Source: Anaerolineales bacterium UBA3001
Lineage (GTDB): Bacteria; Chloroflexota; Anaerolineae; Anaerolineales; UBA11657
Assembly (NCBI GenBank): GCA_002346435.1
Contig: DDZT01000054.1
Coordinates: forward strand, 1 to 27,608
DNA length: 27,608 nt
Direction of reading: 5' to 3'
Shown here: in pieces, positions 7,339 to 14,439 of the stretch
Layout of the letters: each line of letters begins with the position of its first letter
Position numbering within the stretch: position 1 is the stretch's first letter
Program-made: the position numbers and the translations under genes
The notes under the pieces: generated by a model
Databases searched by the model: none
What the model was told of the DNA's origin: nothing
The model's input: the letters and a program-made list of their open reading frames with translations, nothing else

Positions 7339-8745
7339 ATGAGCTTACCGATGTTAATGATGAGTATACCTGTACTAACTGGAGTGCTTGTATATAACTT
7401 GCGACGGTGGATTTGGGTTCAGGCAACCCTAGTTTGTGGGGCAATGTTGATACTATTGGTGTTGGTGCTACAGGCACCCGTTGATCAATTGGTTGTACTT
7501 GCGGGTAGAGATATACATTTCAGGTCATCATGGGAGATATTGGGTCGGTCTTTTGTTCTACTACCGAATGACAGATATATACTCACGTTTATATTTGTTT
7601 CTGTATTGGGTTTTGCTTTAGGTGGCGCAATGGTCTCAGTCACTATATTGTTCTATCCAGTCGTACTATCTCTCGTTTCAATCATTATGGCAATAATGTT
7701 TGTCCAACCATTCATCTACGCAGCTCTTTTCATACAGATTGGTGCTGTTATATGCGTGTTTATGATCGTCGATTATAAGTATTCGCAAGTTGCTGGGGCA
7801 TTAAGGTATTTAGCTTTTGTTTCTATAGGTGTACCATTTATTCTAATGGCTGGATGGCAGATAGAGATGTATCAAATTCGTCCAGATGATGCTACGTTAC
7901 TTAAACAGGCATCATTGATGCTTGGGGTTGGAGTGCTAATACTACTAGCTGTTGTTCCATTTCACTCATGGATGCCTATTATGGCACGGAAATCCCCTCC
8001 CATTGTTACTGCATTCATGATAGGAGTGGTTCATGCAGCAATTGTTTTCTTTTTGATAGATATGTTGGTCCAATATGATTGGCTACGTAATAATCCACAG
8101 TTCTTTTTTGCATTTCGTATAGGTGGTATGTTGATGATATTTGCTGGTGGGCTATTTGTGATATCTCAGCGTAGTTTCGGTGGTCTGATGGGATATTCAG
8201 CTTTGATTGATTGGGGTTGTACTTTGGTTGCAATTGGGCTTAGATTGCCTGATTCTCTAGGCGTTGCTGCAATGATTATATGCGCGCGTGTCATTACATT
8301 AGTTGCGTGGGGATTGGGAGCAGGGTGTATATTAGGGGTAAATAATTCGTCAGATGATGTGCGGTTGAAGATTGCGCGTCATCCGTTTGCCACTCTATCT
8401 ATGATAGTAGGTGGCTTGTCGCTGGCAGCAATTCCTTGTACAGTTGGTTTTCCTGCTCGGTGGGCTTTGTTAAAAATGTTGGCGAGAATACATCCTGATT
8501 ATGCGATAGTGTTATTAGTATCAGGTCTGTGCGCTTGGGTAGGATATATTAGGTTAATAACGGAAATGATTGATTTCTCCAGTATCATGAGTGGTGAACT
8601 GTATAGAACAATGTTGAAGAATCCGGCACGGATGGTTTTGAGTGTATTTATAGTCGCATCTGTGATAATAGTCGGTTTAGTGCCTCAGTGGTTGTATTCT
8701 AAGGCATCTATTATGTTTGAGCATATAGCAATTATTCTTGTCTAA
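7339..8745 (+). CDS. Proton-conducting-transporter family membrane protein (NuoN/M, HyfF-like)
   Basis: This 468-residue protein with about 13-14 hydrophobic helices carries the clearest family motif of the module, VVPFHSWMPIMARKSPPIV (205-223), equivalent to VPFHxWxPDxxxxAPxPV of NuoN, NuoM and HyfF. Key ion-path residues are altered. The helix-5 glutamate position appears as Gln133 (FIQIGAV). The helix-7 lysine five residues before PFH is Leu202, and the helix-8 lysine is His232 (GVVHAAIV). Lys218 in the loop is retained. It may therefore be a structural relative or move ions differently. It follows the HyfE-like gene after 14 bases and ends the three-gene unit; the convergent glycosyltransferase gene stops 5 bases beyond, with no terminator in between. 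Confidence 0.75.
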   Translation: MSLPMLMMSIPVLTGVLVYNLRRWIWVQATLVCGAMLILLVLVLQAPVDQLVVLAGRDIHFRSSWEILGRSFVLLPNDRYILTFIFVSVLGFALGGAMVSVTILFYPVVLSLVSIIMAIMFVQPFIYAALFIQIGAVICVFMIVDYKYSQVAGALRYLAFVSIGVPFILMAGWQIEMYQIRPDDATLLKQASLMLGVGVLILLAVVPFHSWMPIMARKSPPIVTAFMIGVVHAAIVFFLIDMLVQYDWLRNNPQFFFAFRIGGMLMIFAGGLFVISQRSFGGLMGYSALIDWGCTLVAIGLRLPDSLGVAAMIICARVITLVAWGLGAGCILGVNNSSDDVRLKIARHPFATLSMIVGGLSLAAIPCTVGFPARWALLKMLARIHPDYAIVLLVSGLCAWVGYIRLITEMIDFSSIMSGELYRTMLKNPARMVLSVFIVASVIIVGLVPQWLYSKASIMFEHIAIILV

Positions 8746-8750
8746 CTTTG

Positions 8751-9971
8751 TTATATAATTTTACGGTTGTATAGGTCTTCAACAATTGGAACAATTGTTT
8801 GCCAGCGATAGTTGTCGCTAACAAATGTGCGACCTGCCTTGCCTAACATAATCTGATCTTCATTACTACACAAAAGAGAATCAATAGCTCTTACTAGGTC
8901 TTCAGGAGTGTCAGCTATTAGTATATCTTTACCATTTGTAACTGGAAATCCTTCTGCTCCTATAGTAGTGCTGACGATGGGTTTGCATAAAGCCATCGCT
9001 TCTAGTATCTTGAATCTTGTTCCACCCCCCATGCGTAATGGGACAACGCAAACTGTGGCTTCAGCGATATATGGTCGTATATTGTCCACGTCTCCGGTGA
9101 CTGTTATGCTAGGGTGATTAGCTAAGTTGAGCACTTGTCTTGTCGGTGATTGACCAACGATAATAAATTTAGCTTTATCATGCCGTTTTTGGATTGAGGG
9201 AAAAACTTTGTTTGCAAACCAAACCGCTGCATCTATATTAGGTCTATAGTCCATTTTTCCAGAAAATACCAATCTTGGTGACATAATTTTTGGATGTCGT
9301 GAAGATTCTGGATAATCTGACAGAAATATACCATTGGGTAAAACTGTTGGATCCAGTTGATGATTAAGTTTTTTTAGCGCTACACAATCTTCATTTGAAA
9401 CGCATATTACGGCATCAGAATTCGAACATGTTTCTAGTTCAAATTTTCTTATTCGCCTTAATTGGACCATCGAATATAATGCAGTTATCCAACGATGTGG
9501 TTCTGATATATCAGATCTGATGGCACGTTCTTGTATTACCGTTTCAGCATTGTGAGCATCATATATTATGACAGGCCGGGTCGTTTGATTACGATAATAG
9601 TCTAAAATCTGTGCTAGATAGGCGGCCATTTCTAGTCCCTCTATTTGTATTAAATCTAATGTTTCATTGGCTAGTACATCTTGTAATTTCATGGAATACT
9701 CAGTACTGTATAACCTCACAGACATATCAGACTTGTTGGATAAAAACATGGTTACAATACGTTGTAGTATGTTTTTTTTGGGCGTCTTGGTAATTTTAAT
9801 AGTAGAACAGCACTTCGACAGAGTTTTCGAAATACGACCCGATTGGTTTGCAAAAGTCACTAAAGAAATCCTATGATTTTTTGATAGGCTAGAAATTATT
9901 CCCCAGTTACGAATATCTGCTCCTTGCGTGGCTGGATGGGGTAGGGAAGGTGTTAGAAAAAGTAAATTCAT
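8751..9971 (-). CDS. GT4-family glycosyltransferase
   Basis: The product transfers a sugar from an activated donor with a GT-B fold, probably in the cytoplasm or at the inner face of the membrane. It has 406 residues from the ATG at 9971. The N-terminus MNLLFLTPSLPHPATQGADI is a typical acceptor-domain start, with a Gly-rich loop before the first helix. The donor domain begins near SPRLVFSGKMDYRPNIDAA. It holds FIIVGQSP, VTGDVDNIRPYIAEATV, VPLRMGGGTRFKILEAMA and STTIGAEGF. The style recalls the PEP-CTERM/exosortase-associated glycosyltransferases. The frame stays open to an ATG at 10028, but that would overlap the upstream glycosyltransferase by 52 bases and put 19 atypical residues before the domain. 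From 9971 the gap to the previous stop is 5 bases, so the two are one operon. Acceptor and donor cannot be told from sequence. Confidence 0.88.
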   Translation of the reverse strand: MNLLFLTPSLPHPATQGADIRNWGIISSLSKNHRISLVTFANQSGRISKTLSKCCSTIKITKTPKKNILQRIVTMFLSNKSDMSVRLYSTEYSMKLQDVLANETLDLIQIEGLEMAAYLAQILDYYRNQTTRPVIIYDAHNAETVIQERAIRSDISEPHRWITALYSMVQLRRIRKFELETCSNSDAVICVSNEDCVALKKLNHQLDPTVLPNGIFLSDYPESSRHPKIMSPRLVFSGKMDYRPNIDAAVWFANKVFPSIQKRHDKAKFIIVGQSPTRQVLNLANHPSITVTGDVDNIRPYIAEATVCVVPLRMGGGTRFKILEAMALCKPIVSTTIGAEGFPVTNGKDILIADTPEDLVRAIDSLLCSNEDQIMLGKAGRTFVSDNYRWQTIVPIVEDLYNRKII

Positions 9972-9976
9972 TTGGT

Positions 9977-11089
9977 TTATGTTGACTGAAGTATTTGGTT
10001 GTATACATCCAGAGTTTGTTGGCAGCATTTATTCCATGTGAATAAGCTAGATTGTTTGAGACCCTTTTTCTCAAAATCACTTCTTAGTTTTGAATCTGTC
10101 AGTATTAGTGTAATGGCTTCTTCTATAGATTCAGTACTGTTTGGATTACATTGTAGTGCTGAATCGCCAGCTATTTCAGGTAATGAACCTTTATCGGATA
10201 TAACTGCAGCAGTTCCGCATGCCATTGATTCTAGCACTGGAAAGCCAAATCCCTCGTAGTGAGATGGTAACAGAAGGGCGATTGCTCCAGTGTATATTGC
10301 CGGCAAATCCTGGACGTCAACATTAGTCAGGATTTGTACTTGATTTTGTAGGTTTAATTTACGTATTAAATCTCCGATTGGTTCATGAAGCCATCCTTGC
10401 CTACCGATCATTATAAGTTGTGGTGTGTCATGTTGTTTGGATATGAGAGATGAGTATGCTTGAAGCAAACCATTGATGTTTTTTCGAGGTTCAAATGTAC
10501 CAACAAAAAGTAGATATTGACTTGGTAATTTAAGGCGAGATAGTGTGGATTTTACTATCGGATTTGGTTGTGGTTGAAAACGTTCATGTGGTGCTAAATA
10601 TACAGTGGTCACTTTGTCTGGAGTTACATCTAGGTGTTCTAGGATGTCATTTCTGGTTGTATTAGAGTCTGCCAATATGGCATCAGCACGGCGAACAGCA
10701 TGGCGAATCTGATTGTTATAGTATTGCTGACTATCTGGAGTAAGGAAATGAGGGTACAGCAAGAAAGACAAATCGTGTATGGTTATAACCGATTTCCATG
10801 TTCCTCCGCGTGGCGGTATGAAATCTGGTGAATGTAGCAAATGGATGTTTCTTGGTAGAAGCTCGAGTGTCAGACTGTATCGTTCTAGGACATGATGTGC
10901 AGGTGTCCAGCACTTCACCATCTTAGCGTGCTTATTACTATATTGTCTTTGTCTTGTTTTGATCGCATTTAATACTATATATTCGTTCAGATTGTCCAAT
11001 TTAGGTAAGCGTGTAGAAAGTTGTTGAATATACTCTGGGATACCTCCGGCTGAGTAATCTGTCAGTCTTGCATCTACAGCAATTCGCAT
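9977..11089 (-). CDS. GT4-family glycosyltransferase
   Basis: A retaining GT-B glycosyltransferase of 370 residues. The N-terminal domain has MRIAVDARLTDYSAGGIPEY (Gly-Gly loop) and the HSPDFIPP and ITIHDLSFLLYPHF motifs typical of mannosyltransferase-like GT4 enzymes. The donor domain starts at LLFVGTFEPRKNINGLLQAY. It has LIMIGRQGW, then the EX7E signature in PSHYEGFGFPVLESMACG, and SDKGSLPEIAG. It is the first gene of a two-gene operon with the next glycosyltransferase. A consensus promoter places the transcript start at about the ATG, so the mRNA should be leaderless. The operon is divergent from the coiled-coil gene at 11207. The glycan made is unknown; no polymerase, flippase or sugar-nucleotide gene is in view. 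Confidence 0.92.
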   Translation of the reverse strand: MRIAVDARLTDYSAGGIPEYIQQLSTRLPKLDNLNEYIVLNAIKTRQRQYSNKHAKMVKCWTPAHHVLERYSLTLELLPRNIHLLHSPDFIPPRGGTWKSVITIHDLSFLLYPHFLTPDSQQYYNNQIRHAVRRADAILADSNTTRNDILEHLDVTPDKVTTVYLAPHERFQPQPNPIVKSTLSRLKLPSQYLLFVGTFEPRKNINGLLQAYSSLISKQHDTPQLIMIGRQGWLHEPIGDLIRKLNLQNQVQILTNVDVQDLPAIYTGAIALLLPSHYEGFGFPVLESMACGTAAVISDKGSLPEIAGDSALQCNPNSTESIEEAITLILTDSKLRSDFEKKGLKQSSLFTWNKCCQQTLDVYNQILQST

Positions 11090-11095
11090 AACATG

Positions 11096-11124
11096 ATGAT
11101 AATGGGCGCTTGTGCAGGTGTCAA
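11096..11124 (-). promoter_or_regulatory. Consensus promoter of the glycosyltransferase operon
   Basis: On the minus strand, TTGACA (11124-11119), a 17-base spacer and TATCAT (11101-11096) form a near-perfect sigma-70-type promoter. Only 6 bases separate the -10 from the ATG at 11089, which predicts a transcript starting at or next to the start codon. Confidence 0.8.
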
Positions 11125-11149
11125 TGCCACTTAATTAACCGTAGTGTAG

Positions 11150-11178
11150 TTGCTCGGCTGGGTGCATTGTCATATAAT
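11150..11178 (+). promoter_or_regulatory. Promoter of the coiled-coil gene
   Basis: TTGCTC (11150-11155), a 17-base spacer and TATAAT (11173-11178) lie 28 bases before the ATG at 11207. The -35 is back-to-back with the divergent glycosyltransferase promoter, about 25 bases away, so the two units may be co-regulated. No ribosome binding site is seen before 11207. Confidence 0.75.
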
Positions 11179-11206
11179 CTTTTGTATCATTAGTTTGTAA
11201 ATAAAC

Positions 11207-12388
11207 ATGAAAGAGTCAAGTCAAATAATCAATAAGATAGAGTGGTTAGATGAGCAGCGTCGCAGTGATCGTAAAATCATTGTGGAATTGCGAGAAAGTA
11301 TTAGTGTATTGCAGAATGGTAATAAGGAATTATTAGCTCGTATTGCTGAGATGGAATCTGAAATTAGGAAGGCGCAGCAGTTGGCTGCTTCGGCCTCAAA
11401 AGTTGATGAGATCATCGAAAAGAATAGATCAGATTTTATTACCAGTATTGATAATATTGAGTCACTTCGTACTAAGTCGGAAGTTGAGATGGAACGTTTA
11501 CGAATAATTGATAGGGATTCTGTTAACAAGACCATTATTTATATGAAAGATGAGATAGGAAAACTGCGTGATATCGAAGAACAATTGTTAGTGACGGATG
11601 AAGAAAATCGTCGTGCAAGGAGTGAAATTAGTGATTTAGCAAACTCAATCAATCATGCTGTAAGAATATCAGATCAGGTAGAACATAAGACAACAATTGT
11701 TGAAGAAAGAAGTATTCAAGATGGCAAACGAATTGCTGATTTTAAAGGCGATCTTAATAACTTGAGAACCTTGCTAGATGAAATGAGACTAAAATTGGAG
11801 TCTTTGGACGATGCTAATCTAAGTAACCATAATTATATTAATGACTTACTGACAATGGAAAATAATAGACAATTAGAACAGTCTCAGTGGATTGAAAAGC
11901 AAACGTTTGCGTCATCAGAAAGGGAACGTTGGTGGCTAGAGTTACAAAAACAATCTAAAGAAATAGAGACTTCGATGCAGGAGTCCACTTTGCTCTTGGA
12001 AGAATTTAAAGAAACTCATAATGACATGAAACATGAACTATCAAATCTTGACAACAATTTTATGATTGCCGAAAATAAAATTTCTGATTTTACTGAGTTG
12101 CAGCGGCATACATTGGATCGCCACAAAGAGGAGTGGAAAGATTTTATAGAAGTAAACAATCAGCAGTGGACAGAGCATGAGTTAACCAGAAAAGAACAAT
12201 GGAAGGATAATGACAGAGTTACTCAGAAGTTATTAAATAGGTTGGAAAACATTGAAGAAAACGTAAAAGAAATAATGGATCTTGTGAGTCAAATGCGTAG
12301 GATGGACCAAGATCGTCTGAAAGAGATGTTTTCTGCAATACGAAAATACTTAGCAGTGTATGAAAAACCTGCAAAAAAAGTTCCTTGA
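11207..12388 (+). CDS. Long coiled-coil protein of unknown function
   Basis: The product is 393 residues, soluble, very rich in Glu, Lys, Asp, Arg, Ile and Leu, with heptad-like spacing of hydrophobic residues through nearly the whole length. There is no signal peptide, membrane helix or enzymatic motif, and I do not recognise a family. Helical blocks run from the N-terminus (MKESSQIINKIEWLDEQRR) to the C-terminal MRRMDQDRLKEMFSAIRKYL, and it ends in the basic PAKKVP. Two Trp-rich patches (SQWIEKQ...RERWWLELQK and EEWKDFIEVNNQQWTEHE) interrupt the heptads around residues 225-330 and may be contact sites. It could be a cytoskeletal, scaffold or septum-associated protein, but that is guesswork. 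Its promoter is divergent from the glycosyltransferase operon, and selB follows 63 bases downstream on the same strand. Codon and base use look like the neighbours. Confidence 0.85.
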   Translation: MKESSQIINKIEWLDEQRRSDRKIIVELRESISVLQNGNKELLARIAEMESEIRKAQQLAASASKVDEIIEKNRSDFITSIDNIESLRTKSEVEMERLRIIDRDSVNKTIIYMKDEIGKLRDIEEQLLVTDEENRRARSEISDLANSINHAVRISDQVEHKTTIVEERSIQDGKRIADFKGDLNNLRTLLDEMRLKLESLDDANLSNHNYINDLLTMENNRQLEQSQWIEKQTFASSERERWWLELQKQSKEIETSMQESTLLLEEFKETHNDMKHELSNLDNNFMIAENKISDFTELQRHTLDRHKEEWKDFIEVNNQQWTEHELTRKEQWKDNDRVTQKLLNRLENIEENVKEIMDLVSQMRRMDQDRLKEMFSAIRKYLAVYEKPAKKVP

Positions 12389-12451
12389 AATCAATCCACG
12401 TACAGTGATGTTGTAATTGTTCCAAACTAATTGTAAACAAAAAGTTATAGT

Positions 12452-14353
12452 ATGTATGTAATTTGTACTGCCGGTCACGTTGATCATGGGAAGTCAACAG
12501 TGGTCAAAGCGCTTACAGGAATAAACCCTGACAGACTGATCGAAGAACAAGAACGTCAGATGACGATTGATTTGGGCTTCGCTTGGATGGATCTGCCTCA
12601 AATTGGAACAGTAGGAATTGTGGATGTTCCTGGACATGTTGATTTTATTGGGAACATGCTAGCTGGGGTTAGTAGCGTTAATGCTGTATTACTTGTTGTG
12701 GCTGCAGATGAAGGCGTAATGCCGCAGACTAAGGAACACATAGCTATTATGGATCTGTTGCAGATCAATAGTGGAGTAGTCGTTATCACAAAAACTGACT
12801 TAGTTGAAAGTTCTGATTGGGTCAAATTAGTGCAGGATGATGTATTAGAAAGATTGAGTAATACCACATTGTCTGATGCTCCGTTAGTACCTTTTACTGC
12901 TGTCTCACAAGATGTGCGTGAATTGCGAGATGTTCTTGCAGAATGTCTTGATTCCAATGTGTCACAATTAGACAAGGGTATGCCTCGTCTTAATATTGAT
13001 AGGGTATTCACATTGGCAGGATTTGGAACAGTTCTGACAGGTACATTGTTAGATGGAATACTTGAAGTAGGCGAAGAGATCGAAATTTATCCGATAGGGT
13101 TGTATGGACGTATTCGTGGTATGCAAACCTACAATAACTCTATCGAAGTCGCTTCACCTGGTATACGACTTGCTATTAATATTTCAGGAGTCAACAAAAG
13201 TGAAATTGGTCGCGGTGCAGTAGTGGCAAGGCCTGGGCAATTCTATCCAACACAATTGATCGATGTTTCAATCCAGCTTCTTAAAGAAGATCATAACTTG
13301 ATTCCTCTAAGACATAATGAACAGGTAAAGTTGTTTGTCGGAGCGGCGGAATTGATGGCACGTACACGGATTATTGGATCCGAGAAGCTTATGCCGGGTG
13401 ACAATGGATGGCTACAGCTAGAGTTAAGTAGTGAAATCGTAGTACAGAAAGGTGACCGTTATATATTGCGGCGGCCTTCACCGGGCAATACTATTGGTGG
13501 TGGGAGGATATTAGATGAAAATCCTCGTATTCGACACTCTTTGTATGATACTACTACATTGTTGAGATTTCAGACTATGTCAGATGGTTCTCCAAATGAA
13601 ATATTGCTTCAGTATCTGGAGACGAGAGGAATAGTTTCGGTTAATAGTGCATTGGCAAAATCAGGATTAGAATTGAATGAAGCTGTTTCAATTCTGAATT
13701 CCATGATTACAAATGGGGAGGTCGTTGTCTTAGGCGATTTAGATCACAAGATCACATTAGACAGCAAACAACTTGTACTTAGCGATGCATCTTGGCAGAA
13801 TAAATTAGAGCAAGTGCATGATCATCTATATGGATATCATCAAAGATATCCGTTAAGAATTGGGATGCAACGTGAAGAACTCAAGAGTCGCATGAAAATT
13901 GATACTAATACCTTCAATGCATTAATAATAGAGATGGCCAACCTAGGCAATGTGTTAATTAAAGAATCTGTGGTGTGTTTGCCAAAACATGAAGTTGTTT
14001 TGCGTGGTCAGTACAAACAACAAGTAGACACCCTCATTAATCAGTTTGTTGGTGATCCATATAATACCCCTTCAAAATCTCAAGTCATTAATATGATAGG
14101 TGATGATGTTCTTGCTGTGATCTTAGATCAAAATATTCTTGTATCTATTGAGCCTGACTTGTTGTTTATGCTAGATACATACGAATTTATGGTAGAAGAA
14201 ACAAAAAACCATATTTTGCAAAAAGGTTCAATTACCGTTGCTGAGTTACGTGATATGTTTTCTACTAGCCGAAAATACGCTTTGGGATTTTTGGAGCATA
14301 TGGACAGTGAGGGTATTACATTACGAATCGGTGACAAAAGAGAATTGTTGTAA
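12452..14353 (+). CDS. selB: Selenocysteine-specific translation elongation factor SelB
   Basis: SelB brings Sec-tRNA(Sec) to ribosomes paused at UGA codons next to a SECIS hairpin. The 633-residue length fits. The GTPase domain has P-loop GHVDHGKST (8-16), switch I element MTIDLGFAWM (37-46), DVPGH (58-62) and TKTD (113-116). Beta-barrel domains follow, with the SelB-typical RRPSPGNTIGGGRILDE segment at roughly 345-361. The C-terminal 260 residues look like the winged-helix domains that bind SECIS RNA. Two spots depart from the usual SelB text: EEQERQMTIDLG where EExxRGMTIDLG is common, and DVPGHVDF where DVPGHExF is common. The start MYVICTAGHVDHGK is fixed by alignment to the P-loop. There is no ribosome binding site; TATAGT abuts the ATG. 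No selA, selC or selD gene and no recoded UGA gene are visible here, so use of selenocysteine must be confirmed elsewhere in the genome. Confidence 0.9.
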   Translation: MYVICTAGHVDHGKSTVVKALTGINPDRLIEEQERQMTIDLGFAWMDLPQIGTVGIVDVPGHVDFIGNMLAGVSSVNAVLLVVAADEGVMPQTKEHIAIMDLLQINSGVVVITKTDLVESSDWVKLVQDDVLERLSNTTLSDAPLVPFTAVSQDVRELRDVLAECLDSNVSQLDKGMPRLNIDRVFTLAGFGTVLTGTLLDGILEVGEEIEIYPIGLYGRIRGMQTYNNSIEVASPGIRLAINISGVNKSEIGRGAVVARPGQFYPTQLIDVSIQLLKEDHNLIPLRHNEQVKLFVGAAELMARTRIIGSEKLMPGDNGWLQLELSSEIVVQKGDRYILRRPSPGNTIGGGRILDENPRIRHSLYDTTTLLRFQTMSDGSPNEILLQYLETRGIVSVNSALAKSGLELNEAVSILNSMITNGEVVVLGDLDHKITLDSKQLVLSDASWQNKLEQVHDHLYGYHQRYPLRIGMQREELKSRMKIDTNTFNALIIEMANLGNVLIKESVVCLPKHEVVLRGQYKQQVDTLINQFVGDPYNTPSKSQVINMIGDDVLAVILDQNILVSIEPDLLFMLDTYEFMVEETKNHILQKGSITVAELRDMFSTSRKYALGFLEHMDSEGITLRIGDKRELL

Positions 14354-14439
14354 CGCAGATATAAGTATCGAATGTTTTCTCCTAGATAATGAAGCGAAAT
14401 ATTTTAATAATATGTGATGCGACTATATTTTCTATCGTA

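Noticed and set aside
9972..10028. Longer start for the second glycosyltransferase (ATG at 10028)
   Set aside because: It would overlap the upstream glycosyltransferase by 52 bases and add 19 atypical residues before the domain start; the ATG at 9971 follows the previous stop after 5 bases.
12446..12451. TATAGT as a -10 for selB
   Set aside because: It touches the ATG, so transcription would start inside the gene after the start codon; no suitable -35 exists. Probably fortuitous, with selB read from upstream.
14354..14439. Possible selC (tRNA-Sec) or terminator in the gap after selB
   Set aside because: The 86 bases show no tRNA-like cloverleaf or CCA end, and the only inverted repeat (ATATT with AATAT) is too short and AT-only to call a terminator.
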